Made by a program: the position numbers and the translations under genes. 64,000 nt of DNA from Flavobacteriaceae bacterium. GTDB taxonomy: Bacteria > Bacteroidota > Bacteroidia > Flavobacteriales > Flavobacteriaceae. Below are positions 18,270 through 27,727 of the stretch, in pieces; within the stretch, counting starts at the first letter, position 1; every line of letters begins with the position of its first letter. The stretch lies in the NCBI GenBank assembly GCA_013003555.1, contig JABDIV010000082.1:1-64000 (forward strand), read 5' to 3'. The notes beneath the pieces were generated by a model. The model was not told the origin of the DNA, did no database searches, and worked only from the letters and a program-made list of their open reading frames with translations.

Positions 18270-19373
18270 TTACATTACAATGTGGTTCTTCCATTCATAG
18301 GGTTCTGGAATTTCGGTATCATCGATGAGCTGACGGATATCGATTTCGATGCTTCGGCTGAGATCGGTAATCGGAACATCGTTAGGTCCACCCTCAAACG
18401 GATTTTCTGTATTTTCACCAATAGCCTCCATGGTGTGAAATACCCAGGAGATCAAGGCGCTAAATGGTATAGAGAACCATACAAAATGCCTGGCCATAAA
18501 TTCCTGAACGCGATGAATCACCGTACCTTGAATATTATGTGTTTCCAAATCCATTAGTATATGATCTCCAATAACTTCAAATTCTTCCATGATTCCGAAA
18601 GGAACCAGCAAGATAAATACCCACACAAAAATGTAATTTAATGTGGCGAACTGCCTTGGGTATGGAAAGTTCTTAATACGTTCGCTTTTTCCCTGAAGGG
18701 TATAAAATTCAATAAGCATATTTTTCATTTCCATATGCCTGAAGTCTTCGATCAAACCTCGTTGAAATAATTCTCTTAAACGGCGGGATTGAATGCCTAA
18801 AATTTGAGAGGGTTTATTGCCCTTGGCGAAAACTTCCTTGAAGTCACTTTCACTCAAATAGGGTTTGATTTCCTCTTCCAGGGGATAGGTATCTTCGTAA
18901 TTCAACATACGCTTTGACCTGAACTCCCGATTGGAACGGCGTGCTTTTATATGCATTTCCCAGGGTTTGTCCTCCCGCAACAAATAACGCAAGGCTGTTA
19001 ACCAGGCAATATGCCTATGAACCAACTCCCGCTTTACAGATTTCATTTCTGCGTCATTTAAATGCGTTTTAGCTTGATCGTTGGTAATGAAATCTTTAAC
19101 CATGATCGTCCAGGACCTGGAGGCATTCACAATCCCACCCCAAATTTTCCTGGCTTCCCATAAGCGGTCATAAGAGGCATTGTTTTTAAAACTGACGATG
19201 AAGGCCACAGCCGTTCCCAGAACCCCAAGGGGTAACCAAGGCACATGCAGCCATTTCCAATCCATGATATCGAATAATATGACCGGTAATGTCGCATAAA
19301 GCAAAAAAAGAAAAATATATCGTCTTGTCCATTTTATAACCCCTGAAACGGGGAAAATGCGTCTTGTATACAT
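18270..19373 (-). CDS. Bestrophin family anion channel protein
   Basis: 367 aa. The N-terminal region has hydrophobic helices and the conserved AVAFIVSFKNNASYDRLWEARKIWGGIVNASRSW segment that defines bacterial bestrophin-like (formerly UPF0187) proteins. The C-terminal part has further helices and the conserved NPFEGGPNDVPIT segment. Family members form pentameric anion channels in the inner membrane. It lies 51 bp after the E1 gene and 5 bp before the alcohol dehydrogenase on the same strand. Why a channel sits there is unclear. It may be co-transcribed or have its own promoter. Confidence 0.85.
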   Translation of the reverse strand: MYTRRIFPVSGVIKWTRRYIFLFLLYATLPVILFDIMDWKWLHVPWLPLGVLGTAVAFIVSFKNNASYDRLWEARKIWGGIVNASRSWTIMVKDFITNDQAKTHLNDAEMKSVKRELVHRHIAWLTALRYLLREDKPWEMHIKARRSNREFRSKRMLNYEDTYPLEEEIKPYLSESDFKEVFAKGNKPSQILGIQSRRLRELFQRGLIEDFRHMEMKNMLIEFYTLQGKSERIKNFPYPRQFATLNYIFVWVFILLVPFGIMEEFEVIGDHILMDLETHNIQGTVIHRVQEFMARHFVWFSIPFSALISWVFHTMEAIGENTENPFEGGPNDVPITDLSRSIEIDIRQLIDDTEIPEPYEWKNHIVM

Positions 19374-19424
19374 AATGTATTAAGAATATTCGAGAGAAAG
19401 ATACAAAAAATGAACAGGAGGGTT

Positions 19425-21476
19425 TCAGTAGCTTAATATAGTTGAAATCAGAGCTTTTACCTTTTCTGTTGAAGGGATCATGGCCTGTTCTAAATTAGAA
19501 TTCAACGGGATTGCAGGCATATTTTCACTACCTAAAGTTCTCACAGGTCCATCCAGATATTCAAAGCAATTTTCTTGAATTTTGCCCGCTAAGGCCTGGG
19601 CAAAACTGTTTCTCACGGGTTCTTCTGTAATCACCAGGCATTTTGCTGTTTTCTTTACCGAGTTCATAATAGTTTTCTCATCGAGTGGGTACAGTGTTCT
19701 TAGGTCAATAATCTCGATCCTATCGATCAAGCCTAATTCGGCAGAGGCATTCATCGCCCAATGCACTCCCATACCATATGTAATTATCGATAAGGTTTCC
19801 TCCTCCTCTTTGGGCCAGATTTCCTGTAAAATCCATGCTTTTCCAAAAGGCAGAACATAATCTTCAGAGGGCTCTATTGAGGTAGCACCATGTGTTCCGG
19901 GCATCTTACTCCAGTAGAGTCCTTTATGTTCAAGTATGACACACGGATTTGGATCGTAGTAAGCCGCTTTCAACAAACCCTTAAGGTCGGCCCCATTACT
20001 TGGATAAGCAATTTTCAATCCAATAATATTGGTAACTACACTTTCAACCGATGACGAATGGTAAGGTCCGCCGCTTCCATAGGCACCGATAGGAACTCTC
20101 AATATCATACTTACCGGCCACTTGCCATTCGACAAGTAACAACTGCGACTAACCTCGGTAAAAAGCTGATTAAGACTCGGCCAGATATAATCTGCAAACT
20201 GAACTTCAACAATCGGTTTCAATCCAACCGCGCTCATACCTACAGTAGAACCTACGATAAATGCTTCCTGAATCGGGGTGTTAAAGACACGATCATCACC
20301 AAATTTCTGCGCCAGTGTCGCCGCCTCTCTAAATACACCGCCCAGTCGTCCGCCAACGTCCTGACCATAGAGCAAACATTCTTTATGCTTGGCCATCAAT
20401 TCTTCAATAGCATACAACGCGCAGTCGACCATAACAACCTTATCCTGCCCTGCAGGGGAACGGTCACCTGCTTCTTCCTTGATCGGAGTTGGAGCAAAGT
20501 CGTGTGTGAAAAGATCTTCAGGTCCGGGGTCCTCTGCGCTTTTTGCTCTCTCAAAGTCGCCTAAAACCGATTTCTTAGCCTCTTCTTCCAGATCGAATAT
20601 TTCATCTTCTTCGACTCCTATTTCATGAAGTTGCCTTTTTATAACCGGATACGGGTCACGAGATCGCGCCTCGTCAAGATCATCCCGGTACCATTCCATG
20701 CGAACCCCGGATGTATGATGATTTAATAACGGTACTTTCGCATGCACAAGGAAGGGTCGACGCTCTTCGCGAATCGTCTTGATCACATCATTCAATACCT
20801 TGTAACTCTCGATGAAATTTGCACCATCAATACTTATGGCCTCAAGACCATGAAATCCTTTCGCATAATCGAAGGCATTATTAGCCCGAGTCTCCTCTTT
20901 TGTGGCCGAAATATCCCAACCGTTATCCTGAATCAAGTACAAAATTGGAAATTGTTTTAAGGCGGCCATTTGAAACGCTTCAGCGATCTCACCCTCTGTT
21001 ACCGCGGCATCACCTAAGCTGCACACCGTTATCGGTTTATGATTGAGACTTTTATCATCCAGATCTTGCAACTCCTTATATTGCATTCCCATGGCTACGC
21101 CGGTAGCCGGAATAGTCTGCATACCGGTTGCGGAAGACTGGTGGGGAATTTTTGGTTTATCATCATCCCTTAGACTGGGGTGACTGTAATAGGTTCGTCC
21201 TCCTGAAAACGGATCTTCCTTTTTGGCCATTAATTGCAGCATTAAATCAAAGGGGGTTATGCCAATAGAAAGCAACATGGCATCATCTCTATAATATGGA
21301 AAGAGATAGTCCTGAGGTTTTAACTGCAATCCCAAGGCTATTTGTATGGCTTCGTGACCTCGGGATGTAGCATGCACGTATTTTGAGACCAGTTTAAACT
21401 GATCTTCATAAAGTTCGGTCATGCATTTGGCCAAACACAATGTTTTAAATGCATGTTTAAGGAGTGCCTTATCCAT
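19425..21476 (-). CDS. 2-oxoacid dehydrogenase E1, alpha and beta fused
   Basis: 683 aa from the ATG at 21476, which overlaps the aminotransferase stop as TGATG; the track's longer start would extend into that gene. The N-terminal half is E1 alpha (thiamine diphosphate binding around TVCSLGDAAVTEGEIAEAFQ and a downstream Asn). The C-terminal half, from about residue 345, is E1 beta (LLYGQDVGGRLGGVFREA, PIQEAFIVGSTVGMSA). It is the decarboxylating component of a branched-chain-type 2-oxoacid dehydrogenase and passes an acyl group to the lipoyl E2 encoded two genes upstream. With the aminotransferase and E2 it forms a transamination-decarboxylation module at the end of the paa run. No E3 is present here. 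Confidence 0.9.
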   Translation of the reverse strand: MDKALLKHAFKTLCLAKCMTELYEDQFKLVSKYVHATSRGHEAIQIALGLQLKPQDYLFPYYRDDAMLLSIGITPFDLMLQLMAKKEDPFSGGRTYYSHPSLRDDDKPKIPHQSSATGMQTIPATGVAMGMQYKELQDLDDKSLNHKPITVCSLGDAAVTEGEIAEAFQMAALKQFPILYLIQDNGWDISATKEETRANNAFDYAKGFHGLEAISIDGANFIESYKVLNDVIKTIREERRPFLVHAKVPLLNHHTSGVRMEWYRDDLDEARSRDPYPVIKRQLHEIGVEEDEIFDLEEEAKKSVLGDFERAKSAEDPGPEDLFTHDFAPTPIKEEAGDRSPAGQDKVVMVDCALYAIEELMAKHKECLLYGQDVGGRLGGVFREAATLAQKFGDDRVFNTPIQEAFIVGSTVGMSAVGLKPIVEVQFADYIWPSLNQLFTEVSRSCYLSNGKWPVSMILRVPIGAYGSGGPYHSSSVESVVTNIIGLKIAYPSNGADLKGLLKAAYYDPNPCVILEHKGLYWSKMPGTHGATSIEPSEDYVLPFGKAWILQEIWPKEEEETLSIITYGMGVHWAMNASAELGLIDRIEIIDLRTLYPLDEKTIMNSVKKTAKCLVITEEPVRNSFAQALAGKIQENCFEYLDGPVRTLGSENMPAIPLNSNLEQAMIPSTEKVKALISTILSY

Positions 21477-22543
21477 CAAGCCAGTTCGTTCTGAATTTTG
21501 ACCATCCAATTAAATCTATCTTCCAAACTACCGTTTCGAATGGCATTCAAATCATTAAGAATTTTGAGTCCAACGGGGTTTTCATCGGCAAAGACCAGCT
21601 GCTGATCCTTATATCCAATCTCACTGATAATCGCCACTCCTACTGCGGTGCCGGTACCAAACGCTTCCTCTAATGTTCCACTTTTTTGAGCCATAAGGAT
21701 TTCATTAATACTGATTGGGCGTTCAATAACCTCATAACCATCGGCTTTTAAAAGTTCGATAACACTCATCCTGGTAATACCACTTAAAATCGATCCATCA
21801 AGACTTGGTGTATAAATTTTTCCATCTATTTTAAAGAAGATATTCATGGTTCCAACCTCCTGAATATATTTGAATTCCTGTGCGTCAAGCCATAACACCT
21901 GGTCATAACCTTTTTCCTTCGCCAATTCAGTTGGGCGAATGGCTGCGGCATAATTTCCGGCCGCTTTGGCCTCTCCGGTTCCACCATCAGCTGCCCGTAT
22001 ATATTTGGTTTCCGCATAAAGCTTTATTCGACGGCTAAACATAGGCCCAGAAGGCGAAGCAATTACCATAAATCGGTATGTTGTTGCCGCTCGCATACCT
22101 ATGAATGGTTCATCGGCATACATAAATGGCCTCAAATAGAGTGCACTTCCCTCAGCAGGAGGAATCCAGTCTTTTTCAACAAGAACAAACTGCTTTAGAG
22201 CCTCGATGAATAAAGACTCGGGAAACCTTGGCATGCCCATGCGATCTGCACTTACATTCAAGCGTTCCGCGTTTTTATCCGGCCTGAAAAGCATTGGAAT
22301 ACCCTCGTCATCCATGGTTGCCTTCATACCTTCGAAAATGGCTTGTCCGTAATGAAGTGCCATCGCCGCCGGATGGGTTGGAATGAGGTCGAGTGGTACA
22401 ATTCGCGGATTAACCCAGGTACCATCCATATAATCGCATATGAACATATGATCGGTAAATGACCTGCCCAGTGGAATATTATTAAAATCCAGATCTTTTA
22501 ACCTGGAATCCTTTGTTTTTTGAATCTTAATATTTTCTATCAT
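21476..22543 (-). CDS. ilvE: Branched-chain amino acid aminotransferase
   Basis: 355 aa fold-type IV PLP enzyme. The PLP lysine region is GGTGEAKAAGNYAAAI, and LDGSILSGITRMSVIELL is the cofactor phosphate loop typical of the larger BCAT group. It reversibly transaminates Leu, Ile and Val; E. coli IlvE also accepts phenylalanine. Its start overlaps the E2 stop by 4 bp and its stop overlaps the E1 start by 1 bp, so all three are translationally coupled. In this operon it may supply phenylpyruvate as well as branched-chain keto acids. That role is inferred from position. Confidence 0.92.
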   Translation of the reverse strand: MIENIKIQKTKDSRLKDLDFNNIPLGRSFTDHMFICDYMDGTWVNPRIVPLDLIPTHPAAMALHYGQAIFEGMKATMDDEGIPMLFRPDKNAERLNVSADRMGMPRFPESLFIEALKQFVLVEKDWIPPAEGSALYLRPFMYADEPFIGMRAATTYRFMVIASPSGPMFSRRIKLYAETKYIRAADGGTGEAKAAGNYAAAIRPTELAKEKGYDQVLWLDAQEFKYIQEVGTMNIFFKIDGKIYTPSLDGSILSGITRMSVIELLKADGYEVIERPISINEILMAQKSGTLEEAFGTGTAVGVAIISEIGYKDQQLVFADENPVGLKILNDLNAIRNGSLEDRFNWMVKIQNELA

Positions 22544-23835
22544 GATATGGTACGGTTTTTATCAAATTGTTCGAGATTATCGGCAACACTGCGAAGGAAT
22601 GAGCCTCCTAAATATCCATCAACTACCCGGTGATCAAATGAAAGTGACAGATACATTATCTGGCGGATGGCTATTTCATCGCCATCCGAAGTTTCGATGA
22701 CCTCTGCGCGCTTCTTAATGATACCGAACGCCAAAATGGCTACTTCGGGTTGATTAATGATCGGTGTTCCCATTACGCTGCCAAAAGTGCCAACGTTCGA
22801 AATGGTGAATGTTCCGCCTTTGATGTCATCAGCTTTCAAATTATTCGTTCTGGCCTGTTCAGCAAGTGAATTAACCTTTTCAGCCAGTTCAGGTAAATTT
22901 TTTAAGTTCGCGTCCTTAACAACCGGAACGATCAGATTCCCATTCGGTAAGGCCGTTGCCATACCGATATTAATTCTGTCTTTTACGATAATCGTTTGCC
23001 CATCAACAGAAACGTTAATCATGGGGTGTTTTTCAATGGCTTTAGCCACTGCCTCTATGAATAGTGGTGTGAATGTTAACTTTTGATTATAGCGTTTCTG
23101 AAAATCAGCTTTGAATTCATTGCGCCATTTGACGAGTTCAGTTAGGTCCGCTTCCACATAAGCTGTTACATGAGGTGAGGTGTGTTTGGAGTATACCATA
23201 TGATCTGCAATCATCCGTCGCATTCGATCCATTTCCACATGACGTCCTTTGCCCTTATCAAGATTTAATTGAGGAAGACGGAATACATTGTCGTCCAATA
23301 TTTCTTTTCCCGCGAATTTATATGGCCGTCCCTGTTTGATGTAGTTAAATAAATCACTCTTCCGCAATCGTCCCTGTTTCCCTGAAGCCGGTATTCGGGC
23401 GAGTTCATCGTAACTTATATGGTGAGTTTTTGCGATGTTCTCGATTAGCGGGGTGAAGAATTTATTGTTCTTATGGCTGATATCGGTAAATTCAGAAGTC
23501 GTCTTTTGGATTCGTTTTTTGCTTTGAGCTATTGAAACATGTTCTTTTTTCGGTTTGACCTCTTTTTTCTTTTTAGGGCCTTCCTGCTCAATACCATTTG
23601 TATCTATTACAGCTATAACCTCCCCGATTTTAATAACTTCATTAGCCTGATATTTCAATTCAGAAATAACACCAGAAACAGTACTGGGTACTTCAGAATC
23701 TACCTTATCTGTGGCAACCTCTAAAAGCATCTCATCCTTTTCGACAGTATCACCTTCAGATTTAAACCATGTAATTATGGCCGCTTCGGTAATACTCTCT
23801 CCCAACTTGGGCATTTTGAATTCAAACTTCGACAT
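22540..23835 (-). CDS. 2-oxoacid dehydrogenase E2, dihydrolipoyl acyltransferase
   Basis: 431 aa. It has an N-terminal lipoyl domain with K44 in EVATDKVDSEVPS, a lysine/proline-rich linker, a peripheral subunit-binding domain (FFTPLIENIAKTHHISYDELARIPASGKQGRLRKSDL), and a C-terminal catalytic domain ending with SFDHRVVDG. It transfers the acyl group from E1 to CoA. A sequence closely related to the paa operator lies between its start and the paaY stop, so this gene probably opens a second regulated segment. Substrate (branched-chain versus aryl 2-oxoacid) cannot be read from sequence. Confidence 0.92.
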   Translation of the reverse strand: MSKFEFKMPKLGESITEAAIITWFKSEGDTVEKDEMLLEVATDKVDSEVPSTVSGVISELKYQANEVIKIGEVIAVIDTNGIEQEGPKKKKEVKPKKEHVSIAQSKKRIQKTTSEFTDISHKNNKFFTPLIENIAKTHHISYDELARIPASGKQGRLRKSDLFNYIKQGRPYKFAGKEILDDNVFRLPQLNLDKGKGRHVEMDRMRRMIADHMVYSKHTSPHVTAYVEADLTELVKWRNEFKADFQKRYNQKLTFTPLFIEAVAKAIEKHPMINVSVDGQTIIVKDRINIGMATALPNGNLIVPVVKDANLKNLPELAEKVNSLAEQARTNNLKADDIKGGTFTISNVGTFGSVMGTPIINQPEVAILAFGIIKKRAEVIETSDGDEIAIRQIMYLSLSFDHRVVDGYLGGSFLRSVADNLEQFDKNRTIS

Positions 23836-23841
23836 CTTTAT

Positions 23842-23861
23842 TAACTAATGTTTGTTAGTTT
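23842..23861 (-). promoter_or_regulatory. Second putative TetR operator, upstream of E2
   Basis: On the minus strand it reads AAACTAACAAACATTAGTTA. The left ten bases are identical to one half of the perfect palindrome at the paaE promoter, and the outer arms AACTAA-N6-TTAGTT are conserved. It sits in the 36-bp gap between paaY and the E2 gene, 6 bp before the E2 start. The likely binder is the TetR protein encoded at 35556. Confidence 0.6.
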
Positions 23862-23871
23862 AATAATTCAT

Positions 23872-24468
23872 TTATTTCATAAACGATTTCAGGGTATTGT
23901 AATAACCACTCTCCTGGATCTTTAGGTCTTCAGGAACCTGGCGTAAAGGTTCAACTTCAACCAGGCTTTCAAAGCAATCTGCAGGAAGATGCTGGTATAA
24001 TTTGGTTCCCACGCTTTTCCAATATATCATGTCATCGGTTACTTCTTTTATTATTCTCGCCGGGTTACCTACTGCCAGGCTTCGTTTGGGAATTTGAGCC
24101 CCTTCTTTGACAAATGCCATGGCCCCTATGATACTGTCTTCCCCAATATAGGCATCATCCATGATTACCGCATTCATCCCGATCAATGCATTCCTGGCGA
24201 TGTTAGCACCATGAACAATTGCACCATGTCCTACATGAGCGCCTTCCTCTAGGGTTATCGATTTTCCGGGAAACATATGAATGGTACAATTCTCCTGTAC
24301 GTTTACACCATCTTTCAAAATAATCTGTCCCCAGTCACCGCGTATAGCAGCACCCGGTCCTATATAACAGTCCTTGCCGATAATTACATTACCGGTTACC
24401 GCAGCCAAAGGATGCACGAAACTACTCTCATGAACCACCGGAATAAATCCTTTAAATGCGTAAATCAT
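23872..24468 (-). CDS. paaY: PaaY-type left-handed beta-helix protein (gamma-carbonic anhydrase fold)
   Basis: 198 aa. Hexapeptide repeats run through the protein (VIIGKDCYIGPGAAIRGDWG, VGHGAIVHGANIARNALIG) and are followed by a C-terminal helix region. Metal-binding histidines sit in the IHMFPG and HVGHGAIVHG segments. PaaY proteins hydrolyse inhibitory CoA thioesters in the phenylacetate pathway, for example the 2-hydroxycyclohepta-1,4,6-triene-1-carboxyl-CoA side product. It overlaps the upstream enoyl-CoA hydratase by 4 bp. Its place in the paa run favours PaaY over a generic carbonic anhydrase-like protein. Confidence 0.85.
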   Translation of the reverse strand: MIYAFKGFIPVVHESSFVHPLAAVTGNVIIGKDCYIGPGAAIRGDWGQIILKDGVNVQENCTIHMFPGKSITLEEGAHVGHGAIVHGANIARNALIGMNAVIMDDAYIGEDSIIGAMAFVKEGAQIPKRSLAVGNPARIIKEVTDDMIYWKSVGTKLYQHLPADCFESLVEVEPLRQVPEDLKIQESGYYNTLKSFMK

Positions 24469-25220
24469 TTTTTAAATCGTTTTAAGGTTTCTTTGGTAAA
24501 ATCACTTAGCACAAGTCTTCCGCTGATTGCGGCACGATCTGAAAGCAGTTGATCCCAATGCTCGGTTCCAGACCAGAACATTGCCTTTAATTCACGCATC
24601 GCTTCAACATTATAGTTACAGAGTTCTTTGGCAAAATTCAATATCGCCTCATCCAATTCATCTGTATTATCATAAACCTTTGCATATAGTCCTTTCCGGA
24701 GTGCCCATTCTGCGCTATAAAACGAATTGGCGTCGATCGCAATTTGTGACATGCCACTGATTCCTAATTTCCGTTCAACGGCCGGACCAACAACAAAAGG
24801 ACCTATACCAACATGTAACTCACTCAGTTTTATCGAGGCATATTTAGTGGCCATACAATAATCAGTAGCGGAGGCTAATCCTACTCCCCCGCCAACGGCC
24901 TTACCCTGAACACGACCGATTATCAACTTCGGACATTTTCTCATAGCGTTAATCACATTAGCAAAACCCGCGAAAAACGCTTTACCCGAATCCTCATCAT
25001 GAATGGCGACTAGTTCATTAAAACTCGCCCCTGCACAAAATGTTCTTTCACCGCCGCTTTTAAGAATTATTACCCTTACAGCGCTATCCATTCCGGCGCG
25101 TTCAATTGTCAATGTCAATTCCGATAATAGGGCTGCCGGCAATGAATTATGCGCAGGGTGATAGAATTCGATCCACCCTATTCCATCCTTAATATCATAT
25201 TTTACATAAGCTTCGTTCAT
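24465..25220 (-). CDS. Enoyl-CoA hydratase/isomerase, PaaF-like
   Basis: 251 aa crotonase-fold protein. TFCAGASFNELVAI contains the CAGA oxyanion-hole signature. VQGKAVGGGVGLASATDYCMAT is the second oxyanion region, and Glu in KLSELHVGIGP aligns with a catalytic acid. It is the second crotonase in this operon after PaaG and likely acts in the beta-oxidation-like lower part (PaaF role), though it is more divergent. It starts 3 bp after the paaZ stop and overlaps paaY by 4 bp. Confidence 0.8.
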   Translation of the reverse strand: MNEAYVKYDIKDGIGWIEFYHPAHNSLPAALLSELTLTIERAGMDSAVRVIILKSGGERTFCAGASFNELVAIHDEDSGKAFFAGFANVINAMRKCPKLIIGRVQGKAVGGGVGLASATDYCMATKYASIKLSELHVGIGPFVVGPAVERKLGISGMSQIAIDANSFYSAEWALRKGLYAKVYDNTDELDEAILNFAKELCNYNVEAMRELKAMFWSGTEHWDQLLSDRAAISGRLVLSDFTKETLKRFKK

Positions 25221-25223
25221 AGT

Positions 25224-27722
25224 CTATAGAATTCCGAATTGTTCAAAATGATGGTTGAGATGTTTACGTTCAAGCAGATACCATTCAAACCCATTCAATT
25301 CACCAAACACAACATTTTTCGTTTTTGCATCCGGATTGGTTTTGAAAAATTCCAAATAGGCGTCTCGAGCCTCCATCATTTTTGCTTTTGCTGTTTTGAG
25401 ATCCCCATGTCGTAATTTTTTGCCTTCTCCTTTTATCATTAAGGGAAAATCATAATTGCGGGGCATTTTTTTGTAGTTGTAAAGTGTGGCATGCACTTTT
25501 TCAAGTACTTTTTCCGGAGTTTCGATTTCAAATTCCTGAATCTGACCAGAAGCAATCTGGTAGGTATGCTCAAGATGCTCGATCATGCTCTGGGGTGTCA
25601 TTTCGCCCCAGGCCGGTTTACTGTCTTCTGCTAACCTCGACAAGCACGATTTAATTTTCTCTCGTGTCATTTCTACAAACACTGTTTGTTTTTTCTGAAC
25701 AAGGGTTAGCACAGTAGCAATGGCGACCAATTCATCTTCAGCATCAAAAACTTCGGCATACCATTTTACAATACCCGCCGGTAATTCGGCCCCTCTCGCA
25801 TCTCTATCAATCTTCTGCTTACAGGTTAAACGCACACATATTGTATCGTTATGATAAATAGGCCTTAAAAATCGGCAATCTTCTAGACCATAATTGGCTG
25901 CCACGGGTCCTTTATTCGGATATACAAATAATCCTGCCGCCGCCGCAAGAATAAAATACCCATGCGCTGTTCGCTTTTCGAAAATACTGCCATCTAAGGC
26001 CGTAATATCGGTATGGGCATAAAAATGATCCCAGGTCAGGTTAGAAAAATTGACTATATCGCTGTCTGTTATCGTTCGATTATGCGTTTTCAATGACATA
26101 CCCGGTTCGATATCTTCCCAATGGTACTTGAATGGATGTTGTTTAGCCTCGGTATACGCTCCGCCAGGTTGATAAATTCCAGTTACCCGAGTCAGGGTTG
26201 TTGGTGTGCCCTGCACAGCAGTTCGTTGCATATAATGCTTTATACCACGCATGCCACCCATTTCTTCACCGCCACCAGCTCGTCCCGGACCTCCATGAAC
26301 TAATGTGGGTAAGGGTGAACCATGACCTGTGCTTTCTTTGGCATTTTCCCTGTTCAAAACCAGAATACGGCCATGATGACTGGCTGCATGAATCACATAT
26401 TCTTTTGCAATGTCATCGTCGTTGGTCACAATTGATGAAACCAGTGAACCTCTGCCCATTTTAGATAATTCGATAGCCTCTTCTAGCGATTTGTAGGGCA
26501 TAATTGTACTAACCGGACCAAAGGCTTCACGTTCATGGACGGCCATATTATGAAATGGTTCGTCCTCTCTTAAAACAATCGGACTTATAAAGGCTCCTTT
26601 GGAATAATCGGCGCCTATAATATCCAGTTTATCCAAATTTCCGTAAACGATCTTCGCTTTTTTGGCGATATCTTTAACGCTATTTTTAACCTCATCAAGC
26701 TGCTCTTTACTTATAAGCGATCCCATACGAACCTCTTTTAATCTCGGATCACCAATCGTCACTTTATCAAGGGCCTTACCGAGTGCAATCTGAACATCTT
26801 CCACAAGTTTTTCAGGAACAAGCACACGCCTTATCGCTGTACATTTTTGTCCGCATTTCACAGTCATTTCTTTACGAACTTCTTTAATGAAAATATCAAA
26901 CTCCGGAGTGCCAGGTACTGCGTCAGCACCAAGGACAGCCGCATTTAATGAATCGGCTTCCATGTTGAATGGAACAGACTCCTGAATTAACCTTGGATGC
27001 GCCTTTAACAATCTTCCGGTCTCTGCCGATCCGGTAAAAGTCACGACATCCTGGCTTTCGACATGATCAAGAATGGTTTTCACTGTGCCATTGATTATTT
27101 GCAACGCACCTTCCGGTAAAATTCCGGAAGCTACAATCTCGCGTGCTACGGCTTCAGCCAGATAGGACGACGAAGGTGCAGGTAAAACAACAGCTGGAAC
27201 ACCGGCCATCCAGTTAACCGCACATTTTTCGAGCATACCCCAAACTGGGAAATTAAAGGCATTGATATGAACGGCTACACCTTGCTTTGGCACCATAATA
27301 TGATGCGCCATGAAACGTCCTCCCCTGGATAAGTCGATTGGATCACCTTCAACATGATACCACTGGTTGGGGAATAACTTTCGCAGCGATGCATTTGCGA
27401 ATAAATTACCAAACCCTCCTTCTATATCGATCCAACTATCAATTTTTGTGGCTCCGGTTCGATAACTAAGCTCATAAAACGCGTCTTTTTTCTTAATAAG
27501 GTGAAACGCCAGTTTCTTAAGCATATTTCCGCGTTCCTGGAAAGACATTTTCCTGAGAATTTCTCCCCCCTTGGTTCGTCCGTATTCCAAGGTAGCGCCA
27601 ATATCTATTCCTTCTACCGCTGAAAAACCGATAATTTCTCCATTAACAGCATCGAATACCGGAGTTCCATCATTCTGGCCTTCAATCCATTGTCCACTTA
27701 TGTAATGTTGTATTTTCCCCAT
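25224..27722 (-). CDS. paaZ: PaaZ: oxepin-CoA hydrolase/semialdehyde dehydrogenase, with extra C-terminal domain
   Basis: 832 aa. Residues about 1-520 are an aldehyde dehydrogenase domain (FNFPVWGMLEKCAVNWMAG, FTGSAETGR, and catalytic Cys in TVKCGQKCTAIRR). Residues about 535-675 are a MaoC-like hotdog hydratase (DHFYAHTDITALDG, RTAHGYFILAAAAGL). The hydratase opens the oxepin-CoA ring and the dehydrogenase oxidises the resulting aldehyde. From about residue 685 a further 148-residue domain (MTREKIKSCLSRLAED... LERKHLNHHFEQFGIL) resembles DUF1569/DinB-like helical bundles. It is absent from E. coli PaaZ but seems usual in Flavobacteriia. Confidence 0.94.
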   Translation of the reverse strand: MGKIQHYISGQWIEGQNDGTPVFDAVNGEIIGFSAVEGIDIGATLEYGRTKGGEILRKMSFQERGNMLKKLAFHLIKKKDAFYELSYRTGATKIDSWIDIEGGFGNLFANASLRKLFPNQWYHVEGDPIDLSRGGRFMAHHIMVPKQGVAVHINAFNFPVWGMLEKCAVNWMAGVPAVVLPAPSSSYLAEAVAREIVASGILPEGALQIINGTVKTILDHVESQDVVTFTGSAETGRLLKAHPRLIQESVPFNMEADSLNAAVLGADAVPGTPEFDIFIKEVRKEMTVKCGQKCTAIRRVLVPEKLVEDVQIALGKALDKVTIGDPRLKEVRMGSLISKEQLDEVKNSVKDIAKKAKIVYGNLDKLDIIGADYSKGAFISPIVLREDEPFHNMAVHEREAFGPVSTIMPYKSLEEAIELSKMGRGSLVSSIVTNDDDIAKEYVIHAASHHGRILVLNRENAKESTGHGSPLPTLVHGGPGRAGGGEEMGGMRGIKHYMQRTAVQGTPTTLTRVTGIYQPGGAYTEAKQHPFKYHWEDIEPGMSLKTHNRTITDSDIVNFSNLTWDHFYAHTDITALDGSIFEKRTAHGYFILAAAAGLFVYPNKGPVAANYGLEDCRFLRPIYHNDTICVRLTCKQKIDRDARGAELPAGIVKWYAEVFDAEDELVAIATVLTLVQKKQTVFVEMTREKIKSCLSRLAEDSKPAWGEMTPQSMIEHLEHTYQIASGQIQEFEIETPEKVLEKVHATLYNYKKMPRNYDFPLMIKGEGKKLRHGDLKTAKAKMMEARDAYLEFFKTNPDAKTKNVVFGELNGFEWYLLERKHLNHHFEQFGIL

Positions 27723-27727
27723 AATTA

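Noticed and set aside
20058-20564. 168-aa plus-strand ORF inside the E1 gene
   Set aside because: It lies wholly opposite a well-supported dehydrogenase gene, with no family-like motifs and low-complexity residue use typical of a shadow frame.
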